A stretch of DNA of 64,000 nt from SXVE01 sp036388895 (GTDB taxonomy: Bacteria; Acidobacteriota; Blastocatellia; Pyrinomonadales; Pyrinomonadaceae), in NCBI GenBank assembly GCA_036388895.1, contig DASVQY010000002.1, forward strand, positions 252,971 through 316,970, in the 5' to 3' direction. How positions within the stretch are numbered: the first letter of the stretch is position 1; every line of letters begins with the position of its first letter. The notes below the pieces were generated by a model. That model saw only the letters and a list, made by a program, of their open reading frames with translations. It was not told where the DNA came from and searched no databases. Both the position numbers and the translations under genes were made by a program. This document shows positions 43,350-51,962 of the stretch, one piece after another.

Positions 43350-44729
43350 TTATCTTGCCGGGGCAGTTTGTCTCTGCTGCGCAGCAGGACGAGGAAATAC
43401 GACGGGGCTTTTGTTGCCGTCTTTATCAACCGCCCGGACGCCGAAAAAGAAATTGTCTTTTGACATTTCCTTCATCGTGAAGTTCGTCACCGTTCCGACG
43501 AATTGTGAATTCGTCCAAACCGGCGAATCGGTATCCCGCCAAACGATTTCGTACCCGGTCAAATCAGCGTCCGTGTTCGCATCCCATTTCAAATCCGTAT
43601 CGTTGGTCAATCTGCCCGTAACGATTCCGACGTTTTTCGGTTTTGCCGGCGCGAGCGCGAGACTCGCCAATGCCGCCGCGTTGACTCGTGCGACGTTTGC
43701 AACGTATTCAAAGTCAACGTATTCGATTGTGTCGCCGTAAAACTTACCGTTTTCGGTTCGCACGTTTTGATGTTGATGCGTGTAATCTTCGTTCGGTTCC
43801 GAGAAACGAACGGCTGCGTATCCGCGTTCTAAAAAAGGAATGTGATCGCCACCGCGACCGTAACGATCACGACGATAAATCACTTGAACGCGAAAACGAG
43901 GCGAATACACGTTGCCGACATCTTGGATATAACGCGCAAGCTGTCTTGCCGCAGAATCGTTTTCGCCGCCGACGCTGCGCCGTGTTGCAGCTTCCTGTTC
44001 GGTTTCGCTCGATGGAACGCCTTCGGCAAATACGCGCACAGTTTGGCGAGTCGGCGAATTTTTATAACTTGTCACGCCGCCGATAATGTCATTGGTAAAC
44101 ATCGCCTCTATGTTCATCGCGTTTTGTTTTGCCTGTTCGGCGAAATGCGCCGCGCCTAAAAGTCCTTGTTCTTCGCCTGCAACGGTCATAAAAACGATTG
44201 TCGCGTCGAATTTTCTTTTGCTCATCACACGCGCCATTTCAATCACTGCCGCCGTGCCCGATGCGTCGTCATTTGCGCCCGGCGCATCGCATTCCGCATC
44301 TGTCGGCGACGAACACATCGAATCGTAGTGACCGGAAACAACGTAAACTCTTTCAGGATTTTTCGTTCCGCGCAGCGTCGCGACGACATTCGTCAAATTA
44401 GTCGGTTCGGGAATTCGATTGGCTTTCGGCTGAAGAAAAGTTTGTTTTTCGACCGTCAGACAATTGCCGCATTCAGCGCTGATTTTCTGCATTTCGCCAA
44501 AAATCCAATCGCGCGACGCGCCGATCCCGCGCGTCGGATTATCCTGTTCCGACAAAGTGTTTCGCGTCCCGAAAGAAACGAGCTTGCGAATATAACTTTC
44601 AATATTTTTCGCGGAAACCTCGCGCAGCATCTTTTGAATTTCAGCGTTCGGTTTCGCATTTTTAGCTTTTTGAGCAAAAACAGGAACGGCGGAAACAAAC
44701 AGCAATAATAAAATCAGACGTGTTTTCAT
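43350..44729 (-). CDS. Secreted M28 family zinc aminopeptidase
   Basis: A 459-residue exported peptidase. A signal peptide covers about 1-19. The M28 metal ligands lie in VVSGHYDSM, GANDDASGTAAVIE and GEEQGLLGAAHF, with the catalytic Glu in the last. DHIPFLERGYAAVRFSE carries the last His region. A fibronectin type III-like domain ends the protein (about 370-445; VTGRLTNDTDLKWDANTDADLTGYEIVW). It would release amino acids from extracellular peptides. A terminator lies upstream, so it starts its own unit with the small membrane protein. Confidence 0.9.
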   Translation of the reverse strand: MKTRLILLLLFVSAVPVFAQKAKNAKPNAEIQKMLREVSAKNIESYIRKLVSFGTRNTLSEQDNPTRGIGASRDWIFGEMQKISAECGNCLTVEKQTFLQPKANRIPEPTNLTNVVATLRGTKNPERVYVVSGHYDSMCSSPTDAECDAPGANDDASGTAAVIEMARVMSKRKFDATIVFMTVAGEEQGLLGAAHFAEQAKQNAMNIEAMFTNDIIGGVTSYKNSPTRQTVRVFAEGVPSSETEQEAATRRSVGGENDSAARQLARYIQDVGNVYSPRFRVQVIYRRDRYGRGGDHIPFLERGYAAVRFSEPNEDYTHQHQNVRTENGKFYGDTIEYVDFEYVANVARVNAAALASLALAPAKPKNVGIVTGRLTNDTDLKWDANTDADLTGYEIVWRDTDSPVWTNSQFVGTVTNFTMKEMSKDNFFFGVRAVDKDGNKSPVVFPRPAAQQRQTAPAR

Positions 44730-44844
44730 CTTAGCCTCAAGTATTTAATTAAACCGGATATACAGAATAATATATTTCTTCATTCTTTTCATTCCGTTTT
44801 TTATACATAAGATTTTAGCTTCATTCGTAGTTTCCAAACCAAGG

Positions 44845-44877
44845 AAAAAGCCGCCTGAACAATCAGAACGGCTTTTT
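44845..44877 (-). terminator. Terminator after the secreted Gly/Asn-rich protein
   Basis: Nine-bp stem 44845-44853 with 44869-44877 (AAAAAGCCG/CGGCTTTTT). T runs are present on both strands. It separates the gene at 44916 from the peptidase gene. Confidence 0.8.
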
Positions 44878-44915
44878 TTGTGTTTTGCCAACTTGGTTTA
44901 ATGCTTTAATTTTAG

Positions 44916-45854
44916 TTATTTTTTAGTGTTGACATACTGAACGCAATCTCCCTGATTCTTAAATAATGAACCATCCGGTCTTGTGCGAACTTGCCAGCCT
45001 CCATTCTTACATTGATCTGCATTAGTTGGCGCATTTGCAGCAGTGAACTTAACAGATGGTTGATACTCTGTCCAACAACCACTGTCACGACGAAATGTTC
45101 CAATACCACCAGCCCCGAGGTCACAATACCAGCCTGCGGTTAACGTGTTTAAGTAAGCATCATTCGGATCAGGATTTACTCCAACTAGAGGTGGTGTCGC
45201 GCCGTCTAACCCCACGTTAAGTGAGTCATAACCGCAACCCGCTGCTGTCTCACTACACGCACTTGGACCGATTGGCGCGGTTCCATAATTACTTGTATTG
45301 AAGGCAATTCCATAAATTACTTCATTGGGCACTGTCAATCCCCCTAGATTAAAGGTAATCGGCGTAGCATAACCGTTATAGCAATTCGTGCCGTCATACC
45401 ATCGCCCGCCGGTACAATTAACATTATCTGCCGAAGGGCGGTATGGAATCGCAAATGTTTGCGTGACCGAACCTATCAAACTGCCTACAGTGCTGCCAGT
45501 GCCAACGTTATAAATATTCAGAGTAATCGGATGTGAAAAAGTAGCTCCGGGAGTGGTGATACAGTCGCCACTATACCAAGCTCCGCTTTCGCATCCCCAG
45601 CTACTCATAATTTGTTTAACTGTTAAAAGATTGCGTCCGCTCCCGGCGGAGAATTGAACGCGATCACCAAATTCTGACGCTTGCTGAGCTTGAAATGGCT
45701 GACTTATAACATTACCGGGTAGATTACTTGGAATACTGTTGTAGACTGTTATTCCTTGGGCAAATGTTTGAGTTACGCTAAATGCTACAATAAACAAAAA
45801 TGTCATTGTTGCTGTTGTGGACGCAATCAATATAGTTTCAAAAACCTTTTTCAT
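44916..45854 (-). CDS. Secreted Cys-containing beta-rich protein, unknown function
   Basis: About 312 residues. The longer frame from 45974 is not used, because AAGGAG lies eight bases before the ATG at 45854 and gives a good signal peptide (about 1-31, ending QTFAQ). The mature part is rich in Gly, Asn, Thr and Tyr, has a repeated Trp-Tyr-Cys pattern (CESGAWYSGDCITTPG, CTGGRWYDGTNCYNG, WYCDLGAGG) and ends with DQCKNGGWQ and FKNQGDCVQYVNT. I have seen this kind of C-terminal motif in other secreted bacterial proteins but know no function. At least ten cysteines suggest disulfides. Confidence 0.6.
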   Translation of the reverse strand: MKKVFETILIASTTATMTFLFIVAFSVTQTFAQGITVYNSIPSNLPGNVISQPFQAQQASEFGDRVQFSAGSGRNLLTVKQIMSSWGCESGAWYSGDCITTPGATFSHPITLNIYNVGTGSTVGSLIGSVTQTFAIPYRPSADNVNCTGGRWYDGTNCYNGYATPITFNLGGLTVPNEVIYGIAFNTSNYGTAPIGPSACSETAAGCGYDSLNVGLDGATPPLVGVNPDPNDAYLNTLTAGWYCDLGAGGIGTFRRDSGCWTEYQPSVKFTAANAPTNADQCKNGGWQVRTRPDGSLFKNQGDCVQYVNTKK

Positions 45855-46357
45855 ATTTTTTCTCCTTCCTGACCTCAAATGGGGCGGTTTATTGAATTGG
45901 GAATGTGGGACTTCCAATCCGGGGCTATTTGGATTTGATTGAGTTTTTAAATAAATCGCATTCGCCTTGTTCATACATTTAAGAAGAGAGTTTAAAGCGC
46001 ATTATTGTATGAATTCGGCTGATTGCTGTTTAATAAAAAACTCAAAACTGAATAATAAACTTGGCATTTTCAAACGGATGAATGATTGTTTTGAGCGGAT
46101 TTTGTTTTTACGAAATACAACAAAATCCGTGAAGAATTAGAAAAGATGTTTTTCTAATCATCTTCAGAAATAAATTCCAAGCGTCAAACTTGCGTTTGAA
46201 ACTGCCGGGTTAAATCGTTTATTTTTAGGTGGCAAAAATATTAATTGAAGAAAAAAAATCTGTCAAGCGCGCAAAATGAAAAAACCGCTTAATAAAATAA
46301 GCGGCTTAACTGCTTTTAATTGCTTGCGTTTACAAAACTGCGCGAATACAAAGCGAA
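45855..46357. other. AT-rich intergenic region
   Basis: This spacer of 503 bases holds the terminator of the PQQ-propeller gene (46279-46305) and, nearer to 45855, a stretch coding for nothing convincing. The 5' part includes a GC-richer segment (about 45870-45930) that may be a leader of the secreted protein. No RNA gene is recognised. Confidence 0.55.
46279..46305 (-). terminator. Terminator of the PQQ-propeller gene
   Basis: Seven-bp stem 46285-46291 with 46298-46304 (CCGCTTA/TAAGCGG), followed on the minus strand by TTTTTT. Confidence 0.75.
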
Positions 46358-48349
46358 TTATCTGCCCATAACGTCGAACGCCTGCAAGCGATTGCCGTCT
46401 GCCGAATAAAGCAAGCCGACGGTTTCATCGGTTGTAAAACGCGGGTCGGGTTCGGAGATTAACGCAAATCGAGCATCTTGTCCGGTGTGAACGTTTACGC
46501 CGACCAAGCCTTTTTTGTCGAACGGGCGCGGCAAATCTGTGTAAAAATACATATAATTTCCGCGAAACTCAGCCAGACGTTTGCGGCGCAGAAAGTAATT
46601 GGAAAGTTTTTCGATTTGTCGAACGGGATCAATCCGGTCAATCAAACTTTCCTGCAAATCCGCGCGCGAAGGCGTTGCTCGGTCAATTGCGCTGCCGATG
46701 ATTCTTCCGCGAACATTTGAAACATTCGGAACATTTATCTGTAAACCGCTCGAAACGGTTGATTGCAAACTGTTCAAACGATTAATAAGATTCGGCGTTC
46801 TCGCTGAAATTCCGTAAACATTGATTTTGTTTATCGCGTAATTTTTCGCCGAATTGCTCGCCAGCGTCGTCAAATCAAACGAAGAAAAGCGCATTGATTT
46901 CAAACCCGACCAGCGTAGCGATAAAGCCGACCGCGCCAAGCTCGCGCCGCGAGCGATATTCAAAGCCGAGGTCGCCAAACCGCCGTATCGAAAATAAAGC
47001 GCCGTCGCCCGCAGAGCAATTCCGGCAATCGTGCGAAAAACGCCGCGCCCCGGGGCTTTATGTTTCACGCGCCAAACTTCTCGATTTTGGATTTTGGATT
47101 TTGGATTTTGGATTTCGAGAAACGAATTTTGAATTTTGAATTCATTTTGAGCTTTAACCCGTGAACCCTGAATCTGAAAAGCAGCTATTTCGTCACGTCC
47201 ACCAATCACTGCTTCGCCGCTTTCATTTATTAGAATGAATTGCGCTCGCTCAACATCGTGCTCAAACTTTTCAATTCTTTTGCCGTTCTTCGCGTCAATC
47301 GTTATCAAATCGTCTTTGTCAGCGATCAAAATCGTGTTTGGGTCGGAGAAAACGAAATTCGTCAAACCTTTGTCCGCGCCTTTGTAACGCCACAAAGTTT
47401 TCCCGTTTTCCGTGTCAATCGCCGAAACTCCGAACGAGCCTTTTTCTTCCGTTTCGCCGTCTTTAATGCGCGTAAATTGCCCGCCGGTTCTGACGTACAA
47501 AACGTTTCCGACAATCGCCATTTCCGGCGTCACGCCCAAATCTTTCGCTTCCCACTCGATTTTTCCGCTGCGGCGATTAATGGCGCGAACTTTTCCGCGT
47601 CCGGAAGTGTAAAGGTGTTTTTCATCGAAAACCGGATCGGCTTCAGTCAAAGCGAGACCGCCTTCGTTTATTTTGAATTTTTCGCGCTCGCCTTCTTTTC
47701 CGGTTTGGGCGTCGAAGCTCGTCGCGCCTTCGTAAAAAAGATAAAGTCTGCCGTCGAGAATCAAAGGCGGGCGATAATTGTCTAATGTAAAAGCGACTTC
47801 GCCGAGATTTTCGCCGAAACGCGCGGGCATCATTTCAACGTCTGATTCGAGTTGTTTTTTCCAAAGCTCTTCGCCGTCGGAAAGTCGCAAAACGTGAACG
47901 ACCGGCTCGCGTTTCAATTCTTCGCCGATGCTGCCCTTCGCTTTTTTCACCAGAACGACGGCGAGCAAATCCTGTTCGGGCTCGACCGCGAGCTGCATCA
48001 CGTCGCCTTTTACCTTTTCGCTTCGCCAGATGCTCGCGCCGGAAAGCAAGTCAATCGCTTCGACGCGCGATTTATTTCCTAAATCAAGGGAAAGCAGAAT
48101 CAAATCGGTCGCTGGAATCGGCGTGATTGAAGTTTCATCCAAACCTTTATGATTTCTCCGCCAAAGCCGCTCGCCCGTCTGCCCGTCAATCGCGTAAAGC
48201 GCATTATCGGTTCCTGCTAAAACGATTCCGAAATCGGTGGTTTGATAAAATTGAATTTTAGAATCGAGATTGGCTTGCCAAACCGGTTGAGCGTTTGAAT
48301 TAGCTGCAAAGAAACACAAAAGACATAAAAGTAAAACGAAAACTTTCAT
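46358..48349 (-). CDS. Exported PQQ-like beta-propeller repeat protein
   Basis: About 663 residues from the ATG at 48349 (the longer frame from a GTG is rejected). A signal peptide covers 1-22 (ending SNAQP). PQQ-like propeller blades recur: DGQTGERLWRRNHKG, DLLSGASIWRSEK, NRRSGKIEWEAKD, DTENGKTLWRYKG. About residues 395-425 are inserted repeat-encoded sequence (FKIQNSFLEIQNPKSKIQN). The last 230 residues are a separate region with INVPNVSNVRGRIIG that I do not recognise. It may act in outer-membrane or surface assembly, or as an extracellular sensor; enzymatic use of PQQ is not supported. Confidence 0.75.
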   Translation of the reverse strand: MKVFVLLLCLLCFFAANSNAQPVWQANLDSKIQFYQTTDFGIVLAGTDNALYAIDGQTGERLWRRNHKGLDETSITPIPATDLILLSLDLGNKSRVEAIDLLSGASIWRSEKVKGDVMQLAVEPEQDLLAVVLVKKAKGSIGEELKREPVVHVLRLSDGEELWKKQLESDVEMMPARFGENLGEVAFTLDNYRPPLILDGRLYLFYEGATSFDAQTGKEGEREKFKINEGGLALTEADPVFDEKHLYTSGRGKVRAINRRSGKIEWEAKDLGVTPEMAIVGNVLYVRTGGQFTRIKDGETEEKGSFGVSAIDTENGKTLWRYKGADKGLTNFVFSDPNTILIADKDDLITIDAKNGKRIEKFEHDVERAQFILINESGEAVIGGRDEIAAFQIQGSRVKAQNEFKIQNSFLEIQNPKSKIQNREVWRVKHKAPGRGVFRTIAGIALRATALYFRYGGLATSALNIARGASLARSALSLRWSGLKSMRFSSFDLTTLASNSAKNYAINKINVYGISARTPNLINRLNSLQSTVSSGLQINVPNVSNVRGRIIGSAIDRATPSRADLQESLIDRIDPVRQIEKLSNYFLRRKRLAEFRGNYMYFYTDLPRPFDKKGLVGVNVHTGQDARFALISEPDPRFTTDETVGLLYSADGNRLQAFDVMGR
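47083..47143. repeat. Heptamer tandem repeat inside a coding region
   Basis: Five tandem GATTTTG units (period seven), then about three GAATTTT units. It stays in frame in the PQQ-propeller gene. It matches the repeat type seen in spacers at 20491, 21120 and 41092. Confidence 0.85.
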
Positions 48350-48356
48350 ACGTTTA

Positions 48357-48365
48357 TTATCCACA
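48357..48365 (+). promoter_or_regulatory. Single DnaA-box-like sequence
   Basis: TTATCCACA matches the consensus DnaA box exactly. It is alone, eight bases before the PQQ-propeller start codon, so it is at most a regulatory site and not an origin. Confidence 0.3.
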
Positions 48366-48429
48366 AAAAACACGAAATAACACTAATTTTTGTGTCGTTT
48401 CGTGTGATGCGGATACAATGAAAAAGTTT

Positions 48430-48957
48430 TTATGAGAAGAAAGAAATTATTTTTTGCCAAATCATTGACACAAAGTTTTCTGAGGAATTATTTTTCGGAA
48501 TTTGTCGTTCAGGTTCTTCAAAAACTTTTCCTTCGCCGTATTCGCGTTTCATTTTCTGCTGATTGAATTTTCCGATTGAGCAATAATTTATGTAAAGCGG
48601 AATCTTTGCTTCTTTATTTTCATAAGCATAAACCATAACCTTGCTGCCGATTTCCGGATTGTATTGACAACTGGATGAAATATTTGTTTCCACTATAATT
48701 TCCGAATTTTCAATCCCTTTCCAGGCACGGAGAACTTTGAATTTTATTGCTTGGAAGCCATCAGTAATCCTTGCTTTACTCCAAGTTATTTCTCTCTTTT
48801 CACCTTTTTCAATAACTTCGCCATAAAAAATTGCCTTAACTTCCTTTAGGTACTTGCTATGATCCGCCTCTGAAATATTTTCCATATTTGCACAAGTGCA
48901 AGCAAAACCGTCGGAAATTCCAAATAATAAAATAACAATCGAAGCGAGAATTTTCAT
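48430..48957 (-). CDS. Secreted TIMP/NTR-like protein
   Basis: A 175-residue protein with a signal peptide of about 18 residues ending GFA, so the mature chain would begin CTCAN. That mature start, and the following KAIFYGEVIEKG, FKVLRAWKG and VYAYENKEAKIPLYINYCSIG, fit the tissue-inhibitor-of-metalloproteinase-like (netrin-like) domain. A C-terminal hydrophobic segment (about 160-174) could be a membrane anchor. The real function in bacteria is unknown. It is 6 bases from the anti-sigma gene. Confidence 0.7.
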   Translation of the reverse strand: MKILASIVILLFGISDGFACTCANMENISEADHSKYLKEVKAIFYGEVIEKGEKREITWSKARITDGFQAIKFKVLRAWKGIENSEIIVETNISSSCQYNPEIGSKVMVYAYENKEAKIPLYINYCSIGKFNQQKMKREYGEGKVFEEPERQIPKNNSSENFVSMIWQKIISFFS

Positions 48958-48963
48958 AAAACT

Positions 48964-50127
48964 TCACTGAATTCGATACGCTTTGTTTTTCCAGATCACT
49001 ACAACCGTTCCGCCCAAATTGTCGGCAATCGAACGCAAACCGGAATCCGATTTTTTATATTCTTCGGAACCGCGCGAAACGTTTATTGTGCTTTGACCGC
49101 TGTAAGCCGAATCGTACCAGACTCCGTCGCGGCGATTGAAAGTTTTTCCGCCGATTTGTTTGTTCGCTTCGTTCGATGATTCGGCGTTCAAATTTTTGGC
49201 GAGGCGTTTATCTTTATTATCGGCTTTTGCCGGCGATGCGGGCTTGGCGAGTGAAGCGGCGGGCGGCGCGGCGGCAGTTCTTAATTTTTCGCTGTCTTCC
49301 GCTTCTTCGGCAGTTTGTTTACTGTTCAAAACTTGATTTCCCGTTGCGCTGTCCGCCGTTGTGACGGTTTGCCGCGTCTCCGCGTCGTTTTCGGTCACGG
49401 TTTTTTGCGCTTCACGAGCGGTTTGGGTTGATGTCGTCTCTTTTTTCTCCGAAGCCGTGTTGCCGCCGCTCGAATTAGCGTTCAATCTTTGCTGCGCGCT
49501 GTTATTCGCGCTCGCTGCCGTCGAAGCGTTTGATAAACCAATTGCTGCGGAATTTGACGACGTTGCGGTCGTGTTCATATTTCCCGCCGTCATATTCGTA
49601 TTCGGCATCGTTTCGGAAATTGTAAATTCCGGTTCGATTCCGGCGCTCGGACCGCTTGCCGTCGGCTGATTCTCGGCAACTTGCGAAATTTCGGCGCTGC
49701 GCGAATCGCCGCCGTTTTGCATAATCGAAAAAGCGAGAAAACCGCCCAACAAAACGACGAGCGCGCCCAAAGCGTAAGCCGGATTCGGAAAGGCGAAAAG
49801 CCGCCGGTACCAGGGAATATTCGCCGCCGCGACGATTTTCGGCGAAACGGCGGAAGGTTCGGTAACAACTTTCGTTTCCGAATCGAGCGAAATTACATTT
49901 GAAAGAATCTTTCGGCAGCGGTCGCAATCGGCGAAATGCGCGACATATTTAATCCGCGTTTTTTCGGGCAAAGCATTTTCGGCGAAAGCGGAAATTTCAT
50001 CGGCGTCGAGGTGAGCGAATTTAAGATTCGCTTTTCCGACTTCGGAATTGTTCGCCGCGAGCGCAGTTTCGCCTTTCGCCGTTTGACGAAGAAGAGCGTC
50101 TATTTCCTTGTCGAATCCTTCTGTCAT
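48964..50127 (-). CDS. Anti-sigma factor with zinc-finger domain
   Basis: A 387-residue membrane protein. The N-terminal cytoplasmic part has the ZAS motif H-x3-C-x2-C in YVAHFADCDRCRK (about 60-70), which binds the sigma factor. A transmembrane helix is at about 117-137. The outer part is a long Ala/Ser/Asn/Thr-rich linker (about 180-300) and a small domain near the end with GGKTFNRRDGVWYDSAYS and VVVIWKNKAYRIQ. It should hold the sigma factor at 50196 inactive until a signal arrives. The signal is unknown. Confidence 0.85.
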   Translation of the reverse strand: MTEGFDKEIDALLRQTAKGETALAANNSEVGKANLKFAHLDADEISAFAENALPEKTRIKYVAHFADCDRCRKILSNVISLDSETKVVTEPSAVSPKIVAAANIPWYRRLFAFPNPAYALGALVVLLGGFLAFSIMQNGGDSRSAEISQVAENQPTASGPSAGIEPEFTISETMPNTNMTAGNMNTTATSSNSAAIGLSNASTAASANNSAQQRLNANSSGGNTASEKKETTSTQTAREAQKTVTENDAETRQTVTTADSATGNQVLNSKQTAEEAEDSEKLRTAAAPPAASLAKPASPAKADNKDKRLAKNLNAESSNEANKQIGGKTFNRRDGVWYDSAYSGQSTINVSRGSEEYKKSDSGLRSIADNLGGTVVVIWKNKAYRIQ

Positions 50128-50195
50128 TTACCCGTTAACATTTCTCATCTGCCGCTTTTTTATGTTCGATGAGGAATGTTCAATATCAGAACGCC

Positions 50196-51164
50196 TTATT
50201 TGTAAAATTCTTGCACGAGCGCCGCGACGAGCAAAATGGCGAACATTTTTTCCAGATTGACGCCGAGTTCAGACGCCGTTTCCGACAAATATCGTTTGAT
50301 TTCCGCATCGTTCCAGCCGTGCCGGTTTTTCAAAATTTTCTCGACCGATTTGCGAATTTCCGTCTGCACGCGAACCAGTTTGCGGCTCGCCGTCGCTTCG
50401 TGAAAGCCCAGAGCCGCGCCGATGTCTTTTAATTTCAAATCGTCGAAATAATAAAGTTTCAAGATTAATTTATCTTCCGCTTCAAGTTCGTCAATCGCTT
50501 GTTTCAACGCTTCGGCAACGTCTTTTTGCGTCTGTTTTTCGGAAAAAATCTGTTCGGGATCGTCCGCGTGCGCGACGACTTTCGCGTTTTCGTTTTTTTC
50601 GGAAGACTCGTTCGTCAGATTCTCGAATTCTCTGGTTTCTTCGATTTGCACGAACTTCGATTGTTTGCGGTATGCGTCAATCGCCAGCTGCGAAACGATG
50701 GCGCGAAGCCATCCGGCGAGACTTCCGCGCCCGGAATAATACGAAAGCTTTGTTTTTAGCTTTCCTTCTTTATCGTGTTTTAACCCGTAAAGCTCCGCCC
50801 AAATCGAACTCGCCAAATCTTCGGCGTCGTCATTACTGCGCGAAATTTTCCGCGCCGCCGATTTGACGGTCGAATCGAAATTTTTCACCAAATCGTTCCA
50901 GGCTTTTTCGTCGCCGCGTTCGCAAGCCAAAATCAAGCACAAATCATCGGCGCGCATCTCGTCAACAAACGCTTTTATCTCGGCGCCCGAAACGTTTTCA
51001 TCGTCGCTGAAAAGATATTTTTCGAGCGCCGCCGCGACGCGCGGGCGTAAATCGCGCGCCGTTAATCCGCGCGAATTTTCAGCGCGCGAAACGAGGCGTT
51101 CGATTGATTCATCAATTTGTTTTTCGACTGCCGGATTCACAAACGAACAGAGTTTAACAGACAT
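50196..51164 (-). CDS. RNA polymerase sigma factor, ECF-like, with N-terminal extension
   Basis: A 322-residue sigma factor. Region 2 spans about 115-190 (ILACERGDEKAWNDLVKNFD, then DAEDLASSIWAELYG) and region 4 about 250-310 (LILKLYYFDDLKLKDIGAALG, then TASRKLVRVQTEI). Before region 2 there is an extra 100-residue helical part, longer than in simple ECF factors. A last hydrophobic helix (about 302-320, MFAILLVAALVQEFYK) is unusual and may tie it to the membrane. The anti-sigma gene follows 68 bases later. Confidence 0.88.
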   Translation of the reverse strand: MSVKLCSFVNPAVEKQIDESIERLVSRAENSRGLTARDLRPRVAAALEKYLFSDDENVSGAEIKAFVDEMRADDLCLILACERGDEKAWNDLVKNFDSTVKSAARKISRSNDDAEDLASSIWAELYGLKHDKEGKLKTKLSYYSGRGSLAGWLRAIVSQLAIDAYRKQSKFVQIEETREFENLTNESSEKNENAKVVAHADDPEQIFSEKQTQKDVAEALKQAIDELEAEDKLILKLYYFDDLKLKDIGAALGFHEATASRKLVRVQTEIRKSVEKILKNRHGWNDAEIKRYLSETASELGVNLEKMFAILLVAALVQEFYK

Positions 51165-51299
51165 TGCGAACTTTTTAGAAGTTCCGTCTTTTGATAAATT
51201 AGAAAATATTTCGCCTTCGTTATTAATTATTGAATTTGTTAAAGTTAATATTACGAACAGTAAAAATTTCGATTTTCGATTAAGGAAGATAATTGTATT

Positions 51300-51872
51300 A
51301 TGAGTCGCTGGCGCGGGCGTTGGGAAAACTTCTGAGAACTCGCCGTAAAAGGCGGTCCGCCGGTTCGGGGGACGAAATTAACGGCGTGGCGAATTCCGCC
51401 GCTTTGGAACGCATTGCGGGAAAACAATTTACCGATTCCCGAAGGTTCGAGCGTGCCGCAAAAACAGAAACTTTTACTAAAATCTACGAATGACGTTTTA
51501 GCGGCTGTCGCCGACGATGTGCGCAACGGTTTGCTCGAAACCGTCGGCGTTGAAAGCGAGCTTTCCACCGACGGTGGACGCTGCTCGATGGTCTTGGATT
51601 TGCCCGAACAAACCGATACGAAACTTATCGCGCGAGCGATTGATGCCGAAAACATCGAAGCGTGGCTCGACGAACAAAACAAAGTTCACGTCGCAATAAA
51701 TCCCTGGTATTCGACAAAAGACGTTGATCAAACCGTGCTGTGCACGATCAAGGTAATTCACGTTCTGCTCGGGATGCACGCCGGCGACAAGGCGAAACCG
51801 AAAAATTTGAAAGAGAAATTGATTCGGTCAATAACAGAAATTTTGCAGATTCAGAAGGAAATAAGAAAATAA
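51300..51872 (+). pseudogene. Unknown conserved-looking gene with early in-frame TGA
   Basis: The frame from ATG 51300 (AAGGAAG 11 bases upstream) reads MSRWRGRWENF, TGA (51333-51335), then continues without damage ELAVKGGPPVRGTKLTAWRI through 190 codons to 51872. CGA to TGA would restore an Arg. A restart at the TTG at 51414 would give 152 residues. I do not recognise the family: the protein has a Trp/Arg-rich start, an Asp-rich middle (AARAIDAEN-like), NPWYSTKDVD, and a basic helical tail. It is the first gene after the sigma factor, on the other strand. Confidence 0.55.
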
Positions 51873-51962
51873 CATTCGCTGTTTTTGCCCGCGCTTTTAT
51901 GAACAATAAAGGATTTATTATGAACGCGGAACCTTTACGAAAATTCAGTGTCTAATATAAAT

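Noticed and set aside
45855..45974. N-terminal extension of the secreted protein from 45974
   Set aside because: The ATG at 45854 has a strong ribosome binding site and is followed by a proper signal peptide.
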